A stretch of DNA of 64,000 nt. Origin: Oreocharis arfaki. Its lineage: Eukaryota > Chordata > Aves > Passeriformes > Paramythiidae. The notes below the pieces were generated by a model. That model ran no database searches. It was not told the origin of the DNA and was given only the letters and a program-made list of their open reading frames with translations. Numbering within the stretch: the first letter of the stretch is position 1; each line of letters opens with the position of its first letter. The position numbers and the translations under genes are program-made. This document shows, one piece after another, positions 37,189 through 48,300 of this stretch. Where the stretch lies: NCBI GenBank assembly GCA_013398015.1, contig VZRR01012752.1:1383680-1447679 (forward strand). The letters run 5' to 3'.

Positions 37189-38967
37189 CTTTGTTTTGTC
37201 TTGTTAGTGGAGCCATAACTTGAGTCCTTCTTCCCTTTAGGCAGCAATGTTCTGCACGACTTTAAAATATTCTGTAGGCTTCATGTTCTCAGCATTCCTT
37301 TCTCAGAAAAGACATAAGTGCTGTGAATTATTCCATTCTGAGTCAACTGGCTAATGCTAACAAGTGTCAGGTATTGTGACACATCCTGCAATAAAATAGT
37401 CAACTAAATTAACCAGGTTTTTTTGGTTCATTCATAAAATTTTTTGTGAAAACCTTTTTCAGACATCGTTTGCTTGCTTCTAAATTGTCATGTAGAGGAG
37501 AAGCAAGACCTTCAGCTAGTTACCAACACTGCAAAACAGCTGAACAAACTACTCTTCCTAGTTTTTTCCCTTCCTATAGGGAAGATGTTATCCTATAGGG
37601 AAGGGGCAGGGAAGCAAAGATAAGGTTGGCTTGGGGTTTTTCTTTCTTCCCACCAATAAATGTAAAGTTATTTCCTGAACAAGGATACAATTGATATACG
37701 AAGAAGAGATTTAAAAAAAAAATTTTTACAGGCCTTGTGTAGTTCAGGTTTCATTTTTTTGAGATGCCTGCATCAATCTCTGCTACTCAGTAATTTGCCC
37801 ATGTGGGAAGGGCAGGTTGGAGCTCTTTTGTGTGCTTATGTACACATATACCCACAATCCAACATCCACATTGGTTCTCTCCAGAACAAATAGGGAGGTA
37901 GAATTTTCTCTGAAGTTTTTTTTGGTTTGTTTGTTTCTTCCAGTTGGTGTTGTCTGTGAAAAAAACCCTGCGCTATCCTAGTTAATTGTTTCATGTGAGT
38001 TTTCATCCTCCCATCTTCTCCCCACACCTTGTTATTACGGCTCAGATTTCCCTCAGATTTGTGAAGTTTGGTTCATTTGGGAACTAGTACTGAGCAAAGC
38101 CCATCTGGGCTAGTCATTTAACTGCGACAGATGGCTTTATATGGAAATAGTTTCATATATGGCATAGCATGTATGGCTGTCTTTGGAGAGGAAAAGGTTA
38201 TTGGAAAGTTTGGGTTGGTTCTTCCCTTGTCTTGCTCTGCCACTTATAAAAGCAAACAATCTGCCACTTGCTTAAAATATTTGTTAAAATCTTTTTGGGC
38301 TGTGGAAAAAGTTGTCAACAACACACTCACTATTGCTACTGATCTCTAGAGATATAGAAGTGTGTTGCTCTCATATGAAAATCTGAAAGTCCTCATTTTC
38401 AGAGAGGCTGGGCTAATGTTTGTTACTACTTATAGAATCATGGAATCATTTAGGTTGGAAAAGCCTTTTAAGATCACTGAGTGCAACAATTAACCCAGCA
38501 CTCCCAGGTCCACCACTTAACCAATGTCCCTGACAGTCTTAAATACCTTCAAGTATGATGATTCCACCAGTTCCCTGGTCAGCCTATTCCAATGCTTGAC
38601 AACTCTTTCTGTGAAGAAGTTTTTCCTAATATCGAAATGAAACCTCCCCTGATGCAACTTGAAGCCATTTCCTCTAATCCTATCACTTTTTACCTGGAAA
38701 AAGAGACTGGGAGAGACTTGTTGCCTGGTAGAAAGACCACCATGTGGCTACAACCTTTTTTCAGATAGTTGTAAAGAGCAATAAGGTCTCCCTTGAGCCT
38801 CCTTTTCTCCAGGCTAAACACTCCCAGCTCCCTCAGCTTCTCTCCATAAGGCATGTGCTCCAGACCCTTCACCAGCTCCACTGACCTGCTCCAGCCCCTC
38901 AGTGTCCTTCTTGTAGTGAGGGGCCCAGAACTGAACGCACAATTCGAGGTGTGGCCTCACCGGTGCC
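37189..38967. repeat. Triplicated approximately 1.8-kb unit, copy A
   Basis: First of three highly similar copies. It starts CTTTGTTTTGTCTTGTTAG and consists of about 1.24 kb of unrecognised intronic sequence followed by a minus-oriented CR1 (from 38433). It ends abruptly inside the CR1 at GGTGCC, next to a single N. It differs from copies B and C by about a dozen substitutions, and it lacks an 8-base segment (TTACCATT or equivalent) that both others carry near the CTCACTATT motif (about 38330). Open frames inside, such as 38131-38349, are disturbed by this indel and are not taken as genes. Confidence 0.95.
38433..38967 (-). repeat. CR1 LINE fragment in copy A
   Basis: Minus-oriented CR1 with its 3' terminus at the left (TAGAATCATGGAATCATTTA). 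On the minus strand the end of ORF2 is readable: a segment like [20 protein letters not shown] followed by [16 protein letters not shown], matching the C-terminus of CR1 reverse transcriptase. It is cut at GGTGCC by the unit junction at 38968, whereas copy C continues further. 5'-truncated and inactive. Confidence 0.95.
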
Positions 38968-38968
38968 N
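38968..38968. other. Single ambiguous base (N) at the copy A/B junction
   Basis: One N sits exactly between the truncated CR1 of copy A and the first base of copy B. A lone N at a repeat junction suggests that two contigs were joined or a gap was closed there. Confidence 0.99.
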
Positions 38969-40800
38969 CTTTGTTTTGTCTTGTTAGTGGAGCCATAACT
39001 TGAGTCCTTCTTCCCTTTAGGCAGCAATGTTCTGCACGACTTTAAAATATTCTGTAGGCTTCATGTTCTCAGCATTCCTTTCTCAGAAAAGACATAAGTG
39101 CTGTGAATTATTCCATTCTGAGTCAACTGGCTAATGCTAACAAGTGTCAGGTATTGTGACACATCCTGCAATAAAATAGTCAACTAAATTAACCAGGTTT
39201 TTTTGGTTCATTCATAAAATTTTTTGTGAAAACCTTTTTCAGACATCGTTTGCTTGCTTCTAAATTGTCATGTAGAGGAGAAGCAAGACCTTCAGCTAGT
39301 TACCAACACTGCAAAACAGCTGAACAAACTACTCTTCCTAGTTTTTTCCCTTCCTATAGGAAAGATGTTATCCTATGGGGAAGGGGCAGGGAAGCAAAGA
39401 TAAGGTTGGCTTGGGGTTTTTCTTTCTTCCCACCAATAAATGTAAAGTTATTTCCTGAACAAGGATACAATTGATATACGAAGAAGAGATTTAAAAAAAA
39501 AATTTTTACAGGCCTTGTGTAGTTCAGGTTTCATTTTTTTGAGATGCCTGCATCAATCTCTGCTACTCAGTAATTTGCCCATGTGGGAAGGGCAGGTTGG
39601 AGCTCTTTTGTGTGCTTATGTACACATATACCCACAATCCAACATCCACATCGGTTCTCTCCAGAGCAAACAGGGAGGTAGAATTTTCTCTGAAGTTTTT
39701 TTTGGTTTGTTTGTTTCTTCCAGTTGGTGTTGTCTGTGAAAAAAACCCTGCGCTATCCTAGTTAATTGTTTCATGTGAGTTTTCATCCTCCCATCTTCTC
39801 CCCACACCTTGTTATTACGGCTCAGATTTCCCTCAGATTTGTGAAGTTTGGTTCATTTGGGAACTAGTACTGAGCAAAGCCCATCTGGGCTAGTCCTTTA
39901 ACTGCGACAGATGGCTTTATATGGAAATAGTTTCATATATGGCATAGCATGTATGGCTGTCTTTGGAGAGGAAAAGGTTATTGGAAGGTTTGGGTTGGTT
40001 CTTCCCTTGTCTTGCTCTGCCACTTATAAAAGCAAACAGTCTGCCACTTGCTTAAAATATTTGTTAAGATCTTTTTGGGCTGTGGAAAAAGTTGTCAACA
40101 ACACACTCACTATTTTACCATTGCTACTGATCTCTAGAGATATAGAATTGTGTTGCTCTCATATGAAAATCTGAAAGTCCTCATTTTCAGAGAGGCTGGG
40201 CTAATGTTTGTTACTACTTATAGAATCATGGAATCATTTAGGTTGGAAAAGCCTTTTAAGATCACTGAGTGCAACAATTAACCCAGCACTCCCAGGTCCA
40301 CCACTTAACCAATGTCCCTGACAGTCTTAAATACCTTCAAGTATGATGATTCCACCAGTTCCCTGGTCAGCCTATTCCAATGCTTGACAACCCTTTCTGT
40401 GAAGAAGTTTTTCCTAATATCGAATTGAAACCTCCCCTGATGCAACTTGAAGCCATTTCCTCTAATCTTATCACTTTTTACCTGGAAAAAGAGACTGGGA
40501 GAGACTTGTTGCCTGGTAGAAAGACCACCATGTGGCTACAACCTTTTTTCAGATAGTTGTAAAGAGCAATAAGGTCTCCCTTGAGCCTCCTTTTCTCCAG
40601 GCTAAACACTCCCAGCTCCCTCAGCTTCTCTCCATAAGGCATGTGCTCCAGACCCTTCACCAGCTCCACTGACCTGCTCCAGCCCCTCAGTGTCCTTCTT
40701 GTAGTGAGGGGCCCAGAACTGAACGCACAATTCGAGGTGTGGCCTCACCGGTGCCCAGTACAGGGGACAATCACTGCCCTGGTCCTGCTGGCCACACTAT
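38969..40800. repeat. Triplicated approximately 1.8-kb unit, copy B
   Basis: Second copy, offset 1780 bases from copy A (1788 after the 8-base insertion near 40113). It carries private differences, such as GGAAAGATG for GGGAAGATG near 39360 and TCGAATTG near 40421. It continues 45 bases further into the CR1 than copy A (40756-40800) before the assembly gap, so the hidden B/C junction cannot have the same breakpoint as the A/B junction. Confidence 0.95.
40221..40800 (-). repeat. CR1 LINE fragment in copy B
   Basis: Same minus-oriented CR1 as in copies A and C: 3' terminus at the left, and the ORF2 C-terminal coding remnant readable on the minus strand at 40478-40669. It runs into the gap at 40801 after CTGGCCACACTAT, a typical CR1 landmark. 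Confidence 0.95.
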
Positions 40801-41541
40801 NNNNNNNNNNNNNNNNNNNNNNNNNNNNNNNNNNNNNNNNNNNNNNNNNNNNNNNNNNNNNNNNNNNNNNNNNNNNNNNNNNNNNNNNNNNNNNNNNNNN
40901 NNNNNNNNNNNNNNNNNNNNNNNNNNNNNNNNNNNNNNNNNNNNNNNNNNNNNNNNNNNNNNNNNNNNNNNNNNNNNNNNNNNNNNNNNNNNNNNNNNNN
41001 NNNNNNNNNNNNNNNNNNNNNNNNNNNNNNNNNNNNNNNNNNNNNNNNNNNNNNNNNNNNNNNNNNNNNNNNNNNNNNNNNNNNNNNNNNNNNNNNNNNN
41101 NNNNNNNNNNNNNNNNNNNNNNNNNNNNNNNNNNNNNNNNNNNNNNNNNNNNNNNNNNNNNNNNNNNNNNNNNNNNNNNNNNNNNNNNNNNNNNNNNNNN
41201 NNNNNNNNNNNNNNNNNNNNNNNNNNNNNNNNNNNNNNNNNNNNNNNNNNNNNNNNNNNNNNNNNNNNNNNNNNNNNNNNNNNNNNNNNNNNNNNNNNNN
41301 NNNNNNNNNNNNNNNNNNNNNNNNNNNNNNNNNNNNNNNNNNNNNNNNNNNNNNNNNNNNNNNNNNNNNNNNNNNNNNNNNNNNNNNNNNNNNNNNNNNN
41401 NNNNNNNNNNNNNNNNNNNNNNNNNNNNNNNNNNNNNNNNNNNNNNNNNNNNNNNNNNNNNNNNNNNNNNNNNNNNNNNNNNNNNNNNNNNNNNNNNNNN
41501 NNNNNNNNNNNNNNNNNNNNNNNNNNNNNNNNNNNNNNNNN
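40801..41541. other. Assembly gap, 741 N
   Basis: A run of 741 N between copies B and C of the triplicated unit. The non-round length suggests an estimated size. It would just accommodate about 38 more bases of CR1 plus the missing first 703 bases of copy C. Long open frames spanning it are artefacts of N. Confidence 0.99.
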
Positions 41542-42755
41542 AGGGAGGTAGAATTTTCTCTGAAGTTTTTTTTGGTTTGTTTGTTTCTTCCAGTTGGTGT
41601 TGTCTGTGAAAAAAACCCTGCGCTATCCTAGTTAATTGTTTCATGTGAGTTTTCATCCTCCCATCTTCTCCCCACACCTTGTTATTACGGCTCAGATTTC
41701 CCTCAGATTTGTGAAGTTTGGTTCATTTGGGAACTAGTACTGAGCAAAGCCCATCTGGGCTAGTCCTTTAACTGCGACAGATGGCTTTATATGGAAATAG
41801 TTTCATATATGGCATAGCATGTATGGCTGTCTTTGGAGAGGAAAAGGTTATTGGAAAGTTTGGGTTGGTTCTTCCCTTGTCTTGCTCTGCCACTTATAAA
41901 AGCAAACAATCTGCCACTTGCTTAAAATATTTGTTAAGATCTTTTTGGGCTGTGGAAAAAGTTGTCAACAACACACTCACTATTTTACCATTGCTACTGA
42001 TCTCTAGAGATATAGAATTGTGTTGCTCTCATATGAAAATCTGAAAGTCCTCATTTTCAGAGAGGCTGGGCTAATGTTTGTTACTACTTATAGAATCATG
42101 GAATCATTTAGGTTGGAAAAGCCTTTTAAGATCACTGAGTGCAACAATTAACCCAGCACTCCCAGGTCCACCACTTAACCAATGTCCCTGACAGTCTTAA
42201 ATACCTTCAGGTATGGTGATTCCACCAGTTCCCTGGTCAGCCTATTCCAATGCTTGACAACTCTTTCTGTGAAGAAGTTTTTCCTAATATCGAAATGAAA
42301 CCTCCCCTGATGCAACTTGAAGCCATTTCCTCTAATCCTATCACTTTTTACCTGGAAAAAGAGACTGGGAGAGACTTGTTGCCTGGTAGAAAGACCACCA
42401 TGTGGCTACAACCTTTTTTCAGATAGTTGTAAAGAGCAATAAGGTCTCCCTTGAGCCTGCTTTTCTCCAGGCTAAACACTCCCAGCTCCCTCAGCTTCTC
42501 TCCATAAGGCATGTGCTCCAGACCCTTCACCAGCTCCACTGACCTGCTCCAGCCCCTCAGTGTCCTTCTTGTAGTGAGGGGCCCAGAACTGAACGCACAA
42601 TTCGAGGTGTGGCCTCACCGGTGCCGAGTACAGGGGACAATCACTGCCCTGGTCCTGCTGGCCACACTATTGCTGATACAGGCCAGGATGCCATCGGCTT
42701 TCTTGGCCACCTGGGCACACTTGCAGGATCATGTTCACCTGGATGCTGGCCAAAA
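41542..42755. repeat. Triplicated approximately 1.8-kb unit, copy C (5' part in gap)
   Basis: Third copy, entering at the AGGGAGGTAGAATTTTC landmark (41542; 37892 in A and 39672 in B). It shares the 8-base insertion with B but several other bases with A (for example TTGGAAAGTT and AAACAATCTG). It has private changes such as TTCAGGTATGGTG near 42208 and GAGCCTGCTT near 42453. The mixed pattern means the copies are not simple duplicates of one another. Confidence 0.9.
42091..42755 (-). repeat. CR1 LINE fragment in copy C, the longest
   Basis: Minus-oriented CR1 that reads through the point where copy A is cut. It continues GGTGCCGAGTACAGGGGACA, then CTGATACAGGCCAGGATGCC, then TTCTTGGCCACCTGGGCACA, all familiar CR1 landmarks. 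It fades out around 42750 into unique sequence. This is the natural 5'-truncation point of the insertion and shows what copies A and B are missing. Confidence 0.94.
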
Positions 42756-45282
42756 TGTTTCAGAATAGGAAAGGATCCTTAATCCACTGGATGTCTTAGA
42801 ATTGGAAATGAAGTTGTCAAAATAAGCAGTAAACTGCATTTATCTCAACATCTGCCTTCTTCCGATAAGTTAATAATTTGATGAAAAATTTGAGATGCAA
42901 CCTTTTCTGTGCATAAACTGAATTCATGTAGGTGGTAGAGAATGGATTTTTCACTCACTGTTTGGAAAACGTCTTCAATGTTTAATGCTCTCAGATATCT
43001 AGGTGCAGTTTTATTGACTGGCTTCATGAGATGATGGGAAGTTCAAGATGACTTCGTACCAGGCTGTGGCTTCAATAGAAGAAAATTAGGACTGCATAAT
43101 AGAGAGTGTATCTTTGCCTACCTCTTCAAAGAGCAGACAATGTGCAGTGATGTATTTCAGTGAAAAAAATTAGAAGCCCACAGGCTAATAGAACCTTCTT
43201 ACACTTTGAGACACTTTTGGCTGTAAAAAGCAAAGAATGTCTGCTACCCACCTTCTTCAGCCCTTTGCTAAGGTGGCAGTGCCTCTGACTCTTCTAAGGC
43301 ATCAGAATAGAAAAGCAGTTGAAGTATAAAGCCACTCCTGAGACGTGTGAGAAACTCATCCAGCTGTCTTACACTCCTGTCAAGAGAATTTGTTCTGTTT
43401 GGTGTCCAGTTAAAAGAACTCAAATTCTTTATGTCTTGTTTGATATTTCTGGGTTTCTCTAAGGATAACTCAAAAGTTATGGTAGCTCTGTTAGAGCACC
43501 ATAGCAGAGAGAACTTCACGGGCAATATTTGGTACACCAACCCTTCAAGCTATAAAAATGAAATTTTATCCTCTACTTACTTCTAACCCTTTGGAGAAGC
43601 TGTATGTAGTAGTGTTTTTCAGGTTCTTAGGGTGAGCCTGTCTATGTTGGGAAATAGGCTGTTGGCGTGTAATATCTTATGCTAGAGAAACATCTTACAA
43701 GACTTTATAGCTCAAAAATTATTTCAGTATTCCATGAAAATTAATGGAATCTGTGCAGAATTTCTTTGTTTACGTAGTAGTTAAGGTGTTAAACTAAGGG
43801 AACTCGGGGAGTTGTGTAGTTGGGATGGCAGGTTTTTTTTCCGTTTATAATTTGAAATAACTGATTGATGTGCAGCATTTCTCCAGAGCAGCTGCTTTCT
43901 TTTAGCTCCACTGGGTTTTACACACCTGACAATCTTGGTGATAATCGCCACTGATAATACTGGCTTTCACAGTTCATTGAATAGCTGAGCATGCGTGCAG
44001 CTGTGTGACTGACTTTTGATTTGCAGAAAGCATTAAGAGGATGCATCTTCTTTTAAAGTGCTGATGTTCTGGTCTAGTTTTCCATGGAAACAGGCTGTGG
44101 ACTATTTATTTCAGTCCTCACCTATTATGTTTTGTACCTGTGGGTCTGCTTGAGTAAAACTTGAAAGAGCAATAGAGATTTTCGAGCAGTTCAAATCACT
44201 TTGAGGAATTTTATGGCTGAGTGAAATAGACTTGGGTTGATGCCCTCAGTGCTGCAACTGGACTTTCCCCGTTGAGGAGGCGAGGCAGCCAGGACTCCTG
44301 TCACTGGTGCTGTAGTCAGTGCTTGGCAGTAGTCAGATGGTCAGTAAACAAATAGTTGCTACCTCACCTGAACTCTGTGGAGATGTCACGGTGATTTGGA
44401 GACGGCTGAGGTTAACATGGCAGGAGGAGAATCCATTCCGTGCCTGCTGGTGGGAACCTGCCATCAGTGAGTTGCTGTCTCTGAGCAAATGTATGCAGGC
44501 TCTCTTCATCTCTTTCTCTGGAATATGTCATTCTGGGGAGTTAAGTGGCCTGGCTAGGCAGTGGAATGAACTAGTTTTCTCTTTGAAGAGCAAACTTGTT
44601 GTCAGATTAGTTTCCTTTCCTGGGAAATGCAGCATGTGGTTGGGTTTTCCCCACCTTGTTCACTACTGAAAATGTATACCTTGAGCGTGCTCTCCACACG
44701 TGCACATACATAAAATGTACCTGTAGTTAGAATGCGTTCAGGAGAAGGCTGTCTTTGGCATCTAGTTACTAAAGAAGAGAAAGTATTCTCTACTTATAAA
44801 TATTTACAAATTAATAAGAAACTTGAATGAGTATTTCTTAGCTTAAGTGAGCTATGATGTACACCGTTGTCCTGCCTTTTCACTGTTAACACTTGTTTTA
44901 TCCAGCTTGCAGATATTCTGGGCACACTCATCAGTAGTTGTTCTGTGCCATTTTCACTCGGCCTTCCTCTTCCCTGAAAGAAAAAACACTGGCTGAAATG
45001 GAAAGCATTCCACTTCAACTGCAGTATAAATCTTCAGGTGTATTTGCCAGCTTGAACCAAAGGGAGAAAGGGGCTACTGGGTGCTGATACAATGAAACAT
45101 TGATTCTTTGTAAGTCCAGTTTTACAGAAATAATGAAAATTTAAACCAGTACTTTAGTATTTTCATTTCTGGTTCTTTTAATGGTGGGAATGCTGTTGGA
45201 AGTAATACGGAATATACCCACCCTATTTAGGGTTGCCTTTATAGTTGCTTTGTTTCGGAGTTTTTATAAATTAGTCTCTCCA

Positions 45283-45325
45283 GTTTCCGTGGCAACTCAG
45301 TTGTCTGCATTGGTTGCCAAGAAAC
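45283..45325 (+). promoter_or_regulatory. Possible pair of RFX X-box motifs
   Basis: GTTTCCGTGGCAAC (45283-45296) and GTTGCCAAGAAAC (45313-45325) each fit the RFX X-box pattern GTNRCC-(0-3)-RGYAAC with one mismatch, separated by 16 bases. RFX factors act in ciliated cells and neurons. The surrounding 45.18-45.44 kb is somewhat less AT-rich than its neighbourhood and open in one frame. The motif match is seen; enhancer function in DCLK1 intron 3 is inferred and unproven. Confidence 0.35.
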
Positions 45326-48300
45326 AGCTTCTGCTGCACAAAGGGCAGGGACACTGCTATGGAGTGATTTCATTCTTGGCACTAATAGGCAGTGGAAGCG
45401 AAAGCTTGATATTCCATGGAGTATGGCCTCCATATTGACTGTTAGAACTTTATTTTTTTAAAAGTGTAATTGAGGTGTTGGCTTCTTTACTGTAATTAAG
45501 CCATCACAAACCTCCTGTTATACACAGCTATAGAATTCCTGTGGAAAGATGTAATAGTTACATAGACATAAAACACTGGAAAATGCGTTTTTTGAGAACA
45601 GTTTAACCAGCCATATGGTAAATTGTGTGATTTTCTGGTTAAAAAAATAATTTTTTTTACAATAAGTCCCAATTCTGTGGCTTGTAGTCAGCAATTAAAT
45701 GCTCTCCTTCTACATATCTCAGCAAAGACAGGATTAAAAGTGAGCACTATTAGAATAACTCTTGGACACATGGCTCCCTGGGCCCTCTGGAGCTCTAAAG
45801 GCTTTTTCCTTATTTGACCTCTGGTAGAACTACAATCTGGATTCCCATCAGATCTTTTAAGAAGCACAAACTGACACCTGTCATCAGTTCTCTAAAATGA
45901 ATGCAGACAGAGGGATCATATTGTGAGTCATGATTCTGCATTAGTGTAAAATTTTATTTTTGAGGCTGCCTTCCAGCCGTCAGTTTTATGGCTGCGATTT
46001 TCTGAGTGCATGGTCTCAAAGTAACTAAAGAATTAATTTAGACTTTGGTAAAAAATAATACAAATATTTGCAAATGAGAATATTCATTTTGTAAGTGGTA
46101 ATCAGGATAAAATATTGTACATCATGCATAGACATACTCATAAATCCTGTTCTGTGAAAGAGTGAGAGGATTGGACAATTCCTTGGAGACTGGTGTAGAT
46201 ACAGAAATAGGGTCTTTTGATCTTAGTATAGAATCTACAGCTCAGATCTAGTCTGCCTCCTCTCACTGATTCTCTAATGAAGGGCCATTACTGTACCGAG
46301 TTACATGAGTGCTGCTCTTCGCTGAGGTTTGAGTCGCTCAGTGCTTGGAATAGCTGCAAGGAGACGGAGTTGAGTAGTATAATACAAAGTAGTTTGTTAT
46401 ATGCAGAAATGTAGATACTCTTGTGAAGGAGAAAAGCTGTTGCATAGCATTGTTTGTCCACAGATGTTAAAGAAAAGAGGACCAGAACAGTTGTTTTCAT
46501 TTTTAACTAAAATGTCAGGAGGAATCTGGAATTTCAAGGCAGCTTACAAAGTACAAGGAAAAGCTGAGCAGTTAGAAGTTTGATAGCATCTCTGGTTCTA
46601 TGCCTTAGGCTGAAGGCAACACTACCTGTAGACATTTTGCTTTCCCAAGTACTGAGCTAAGTACAGCCTCTTAAGGTAAGTGTTGCCAAAAAGCACCATG
46701 ATTACTTTCTAGTTTTTGGACACTTTCAAAAGTCCTTTGCTGCACAATACTAGCCCTCCTTGTGTGAACTGGCATGCCTGCAGGCTAACTCTCAAGAGTT
46801 CCTCTGGACTTGATTTAACTTAGTTTAGAAATGCTTTGGCTTCGAAAAACTGGAGTTAAGTCTCTAAAGCCAAGTTGGTGCCTCTGCATGGTCCTCTCAG
46901 CTTGATGGATTACTAAGTGAAGTGCAGCTTTATCTCTGACTTCTGTTATCACCATTATTACTGATTTTTAATTTTTTAAAAGTTTCTAATGTAAGTGCAG
47001 AAGTGCTCAAACCTTTCCTATGCTGTTGCAATAAAAATAATCTATTGTTTCATGGTGAAGATGTTTCTCAGGTAAGTTGTAGAGCAGTGAGATAAAACTA
47101 CTGGAAATCAGAGTGAGAAATAACTTGACTCAAATTAATAATCTGTTTGAAAAGCTAGATACCAGATTTCAGGTATGGCATTACACCTTAAGCAAACCAA
47201 CTATATTTTGCAAGTTAGAAATAAAGCAATGAGTGTGTTGGTGGTATTTCATAGGGCATAACGGAGCCCTCAGCCACCTTTTGCTCCTAGTTTGCTGTAG
47301 TCTGAAAGCTTTGAATAGAGAAGAATGCACTGGAAAATAAAGGGGGAAGTTGCCTATCTTTTAATGAATGCCATAAATAGCAGCCTGTTCTTTGTACTTG
47401 CGCTCTCTTTCAGATACTTAATTTCATGATACAAGCCCTACAATGTTCTTTAAAAACCATTTGAGTATTATTAAGTGGGGAACATTAAATTCTCTTTCTG
47501 CATAATGTACTTACAATAATTTGCAGTTGCCCAAATAGCTTTACAAGTCACTTGAGGCATGATTTACCTAAAATTTATATAAATCAATTAGATACTAGAA
47601 CATACTTAATGTAAAAGTTATAGCATGGACTGATAAAATCCAGGCAACAGGATTAAGTATTTGACCTAAACTTGTCCTTTTGAACCAGATGCAGGGCACC
47701 ACTTGAGCTGCAGATTTAAGGAGATGCTCTGATGTTATAATCTCCAGCCAGACAGGTTGATTGAAGAGTCAAGTGATCACTGTTTAAATATTTATTAAAT
47801 AAGGATGTTTGTTGTAAATACGATTTACATGAGAGCAGATGACATTGCAATACAATTCAGTGCTACTTTCTGAATTAGTATTCGATCTTTATCTAAACAA
47901 GATCAGTCATGCAGATTGAACCTGGCTGAACTGTATTTTTTTCATTCCTCCTCTTACGTAACAATCTGTAAAATCCTGATTTGATACAACAAATCCACTT
48001 GAATGTTTTATGTAAAATGCATGTTGAATATTCCATCTCTCTTTATTGCCTACCCTGCCAAAACTGAACAAACTACTGAGTACGCACATGAATATCAATT
48101 TCTAAAGAAGTCCTTACTTTTGCTAGCTCTATAATGGCCCAAATGAATTTATTTTAGAAGAGGGCTTGGATGGGAAAAAATAATGCCCAGGTTGGTGCTA
48201 TTTACATGAGATAGGGTTGCTTTGTAACTTGCTGGAGTTGTCTGGTATGCTCACATTGCAGGATGTGCTTCCCGGCCTGGCTGCTGCTCTGCAGCTCTCG

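Noticed and set aside
38131..38349. 72-87 residue open frame present in all three repeat copies
   Set aside because: It recurs only because the DNA is triplicated. An 8-base indel alters its C-terminus between copies, and no homology is recognised.
38690..38881. Minus-strand frame resembling a protein (also at 40478 and 42348)
   Set aside because: This is the C-terminal remnant of CR1 ORF2, reported as repeat rather than as a host gene.
40641..41677. Open frames of about 270-320 codons spanning the 741-base gap
   Set aside because: Most of the length is N translated as unknown residues; the flanks are CR1 and repeat-unit sequence.
47055..47080. CAG|GTAAGT-type donor (also similar ones near 46675, 49375 and 55530) suggesting extra exons
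   Set aside because: Isolated donor matches are expected in 40 kb of intron; none pairs with a convincing acceptor and coding frame.
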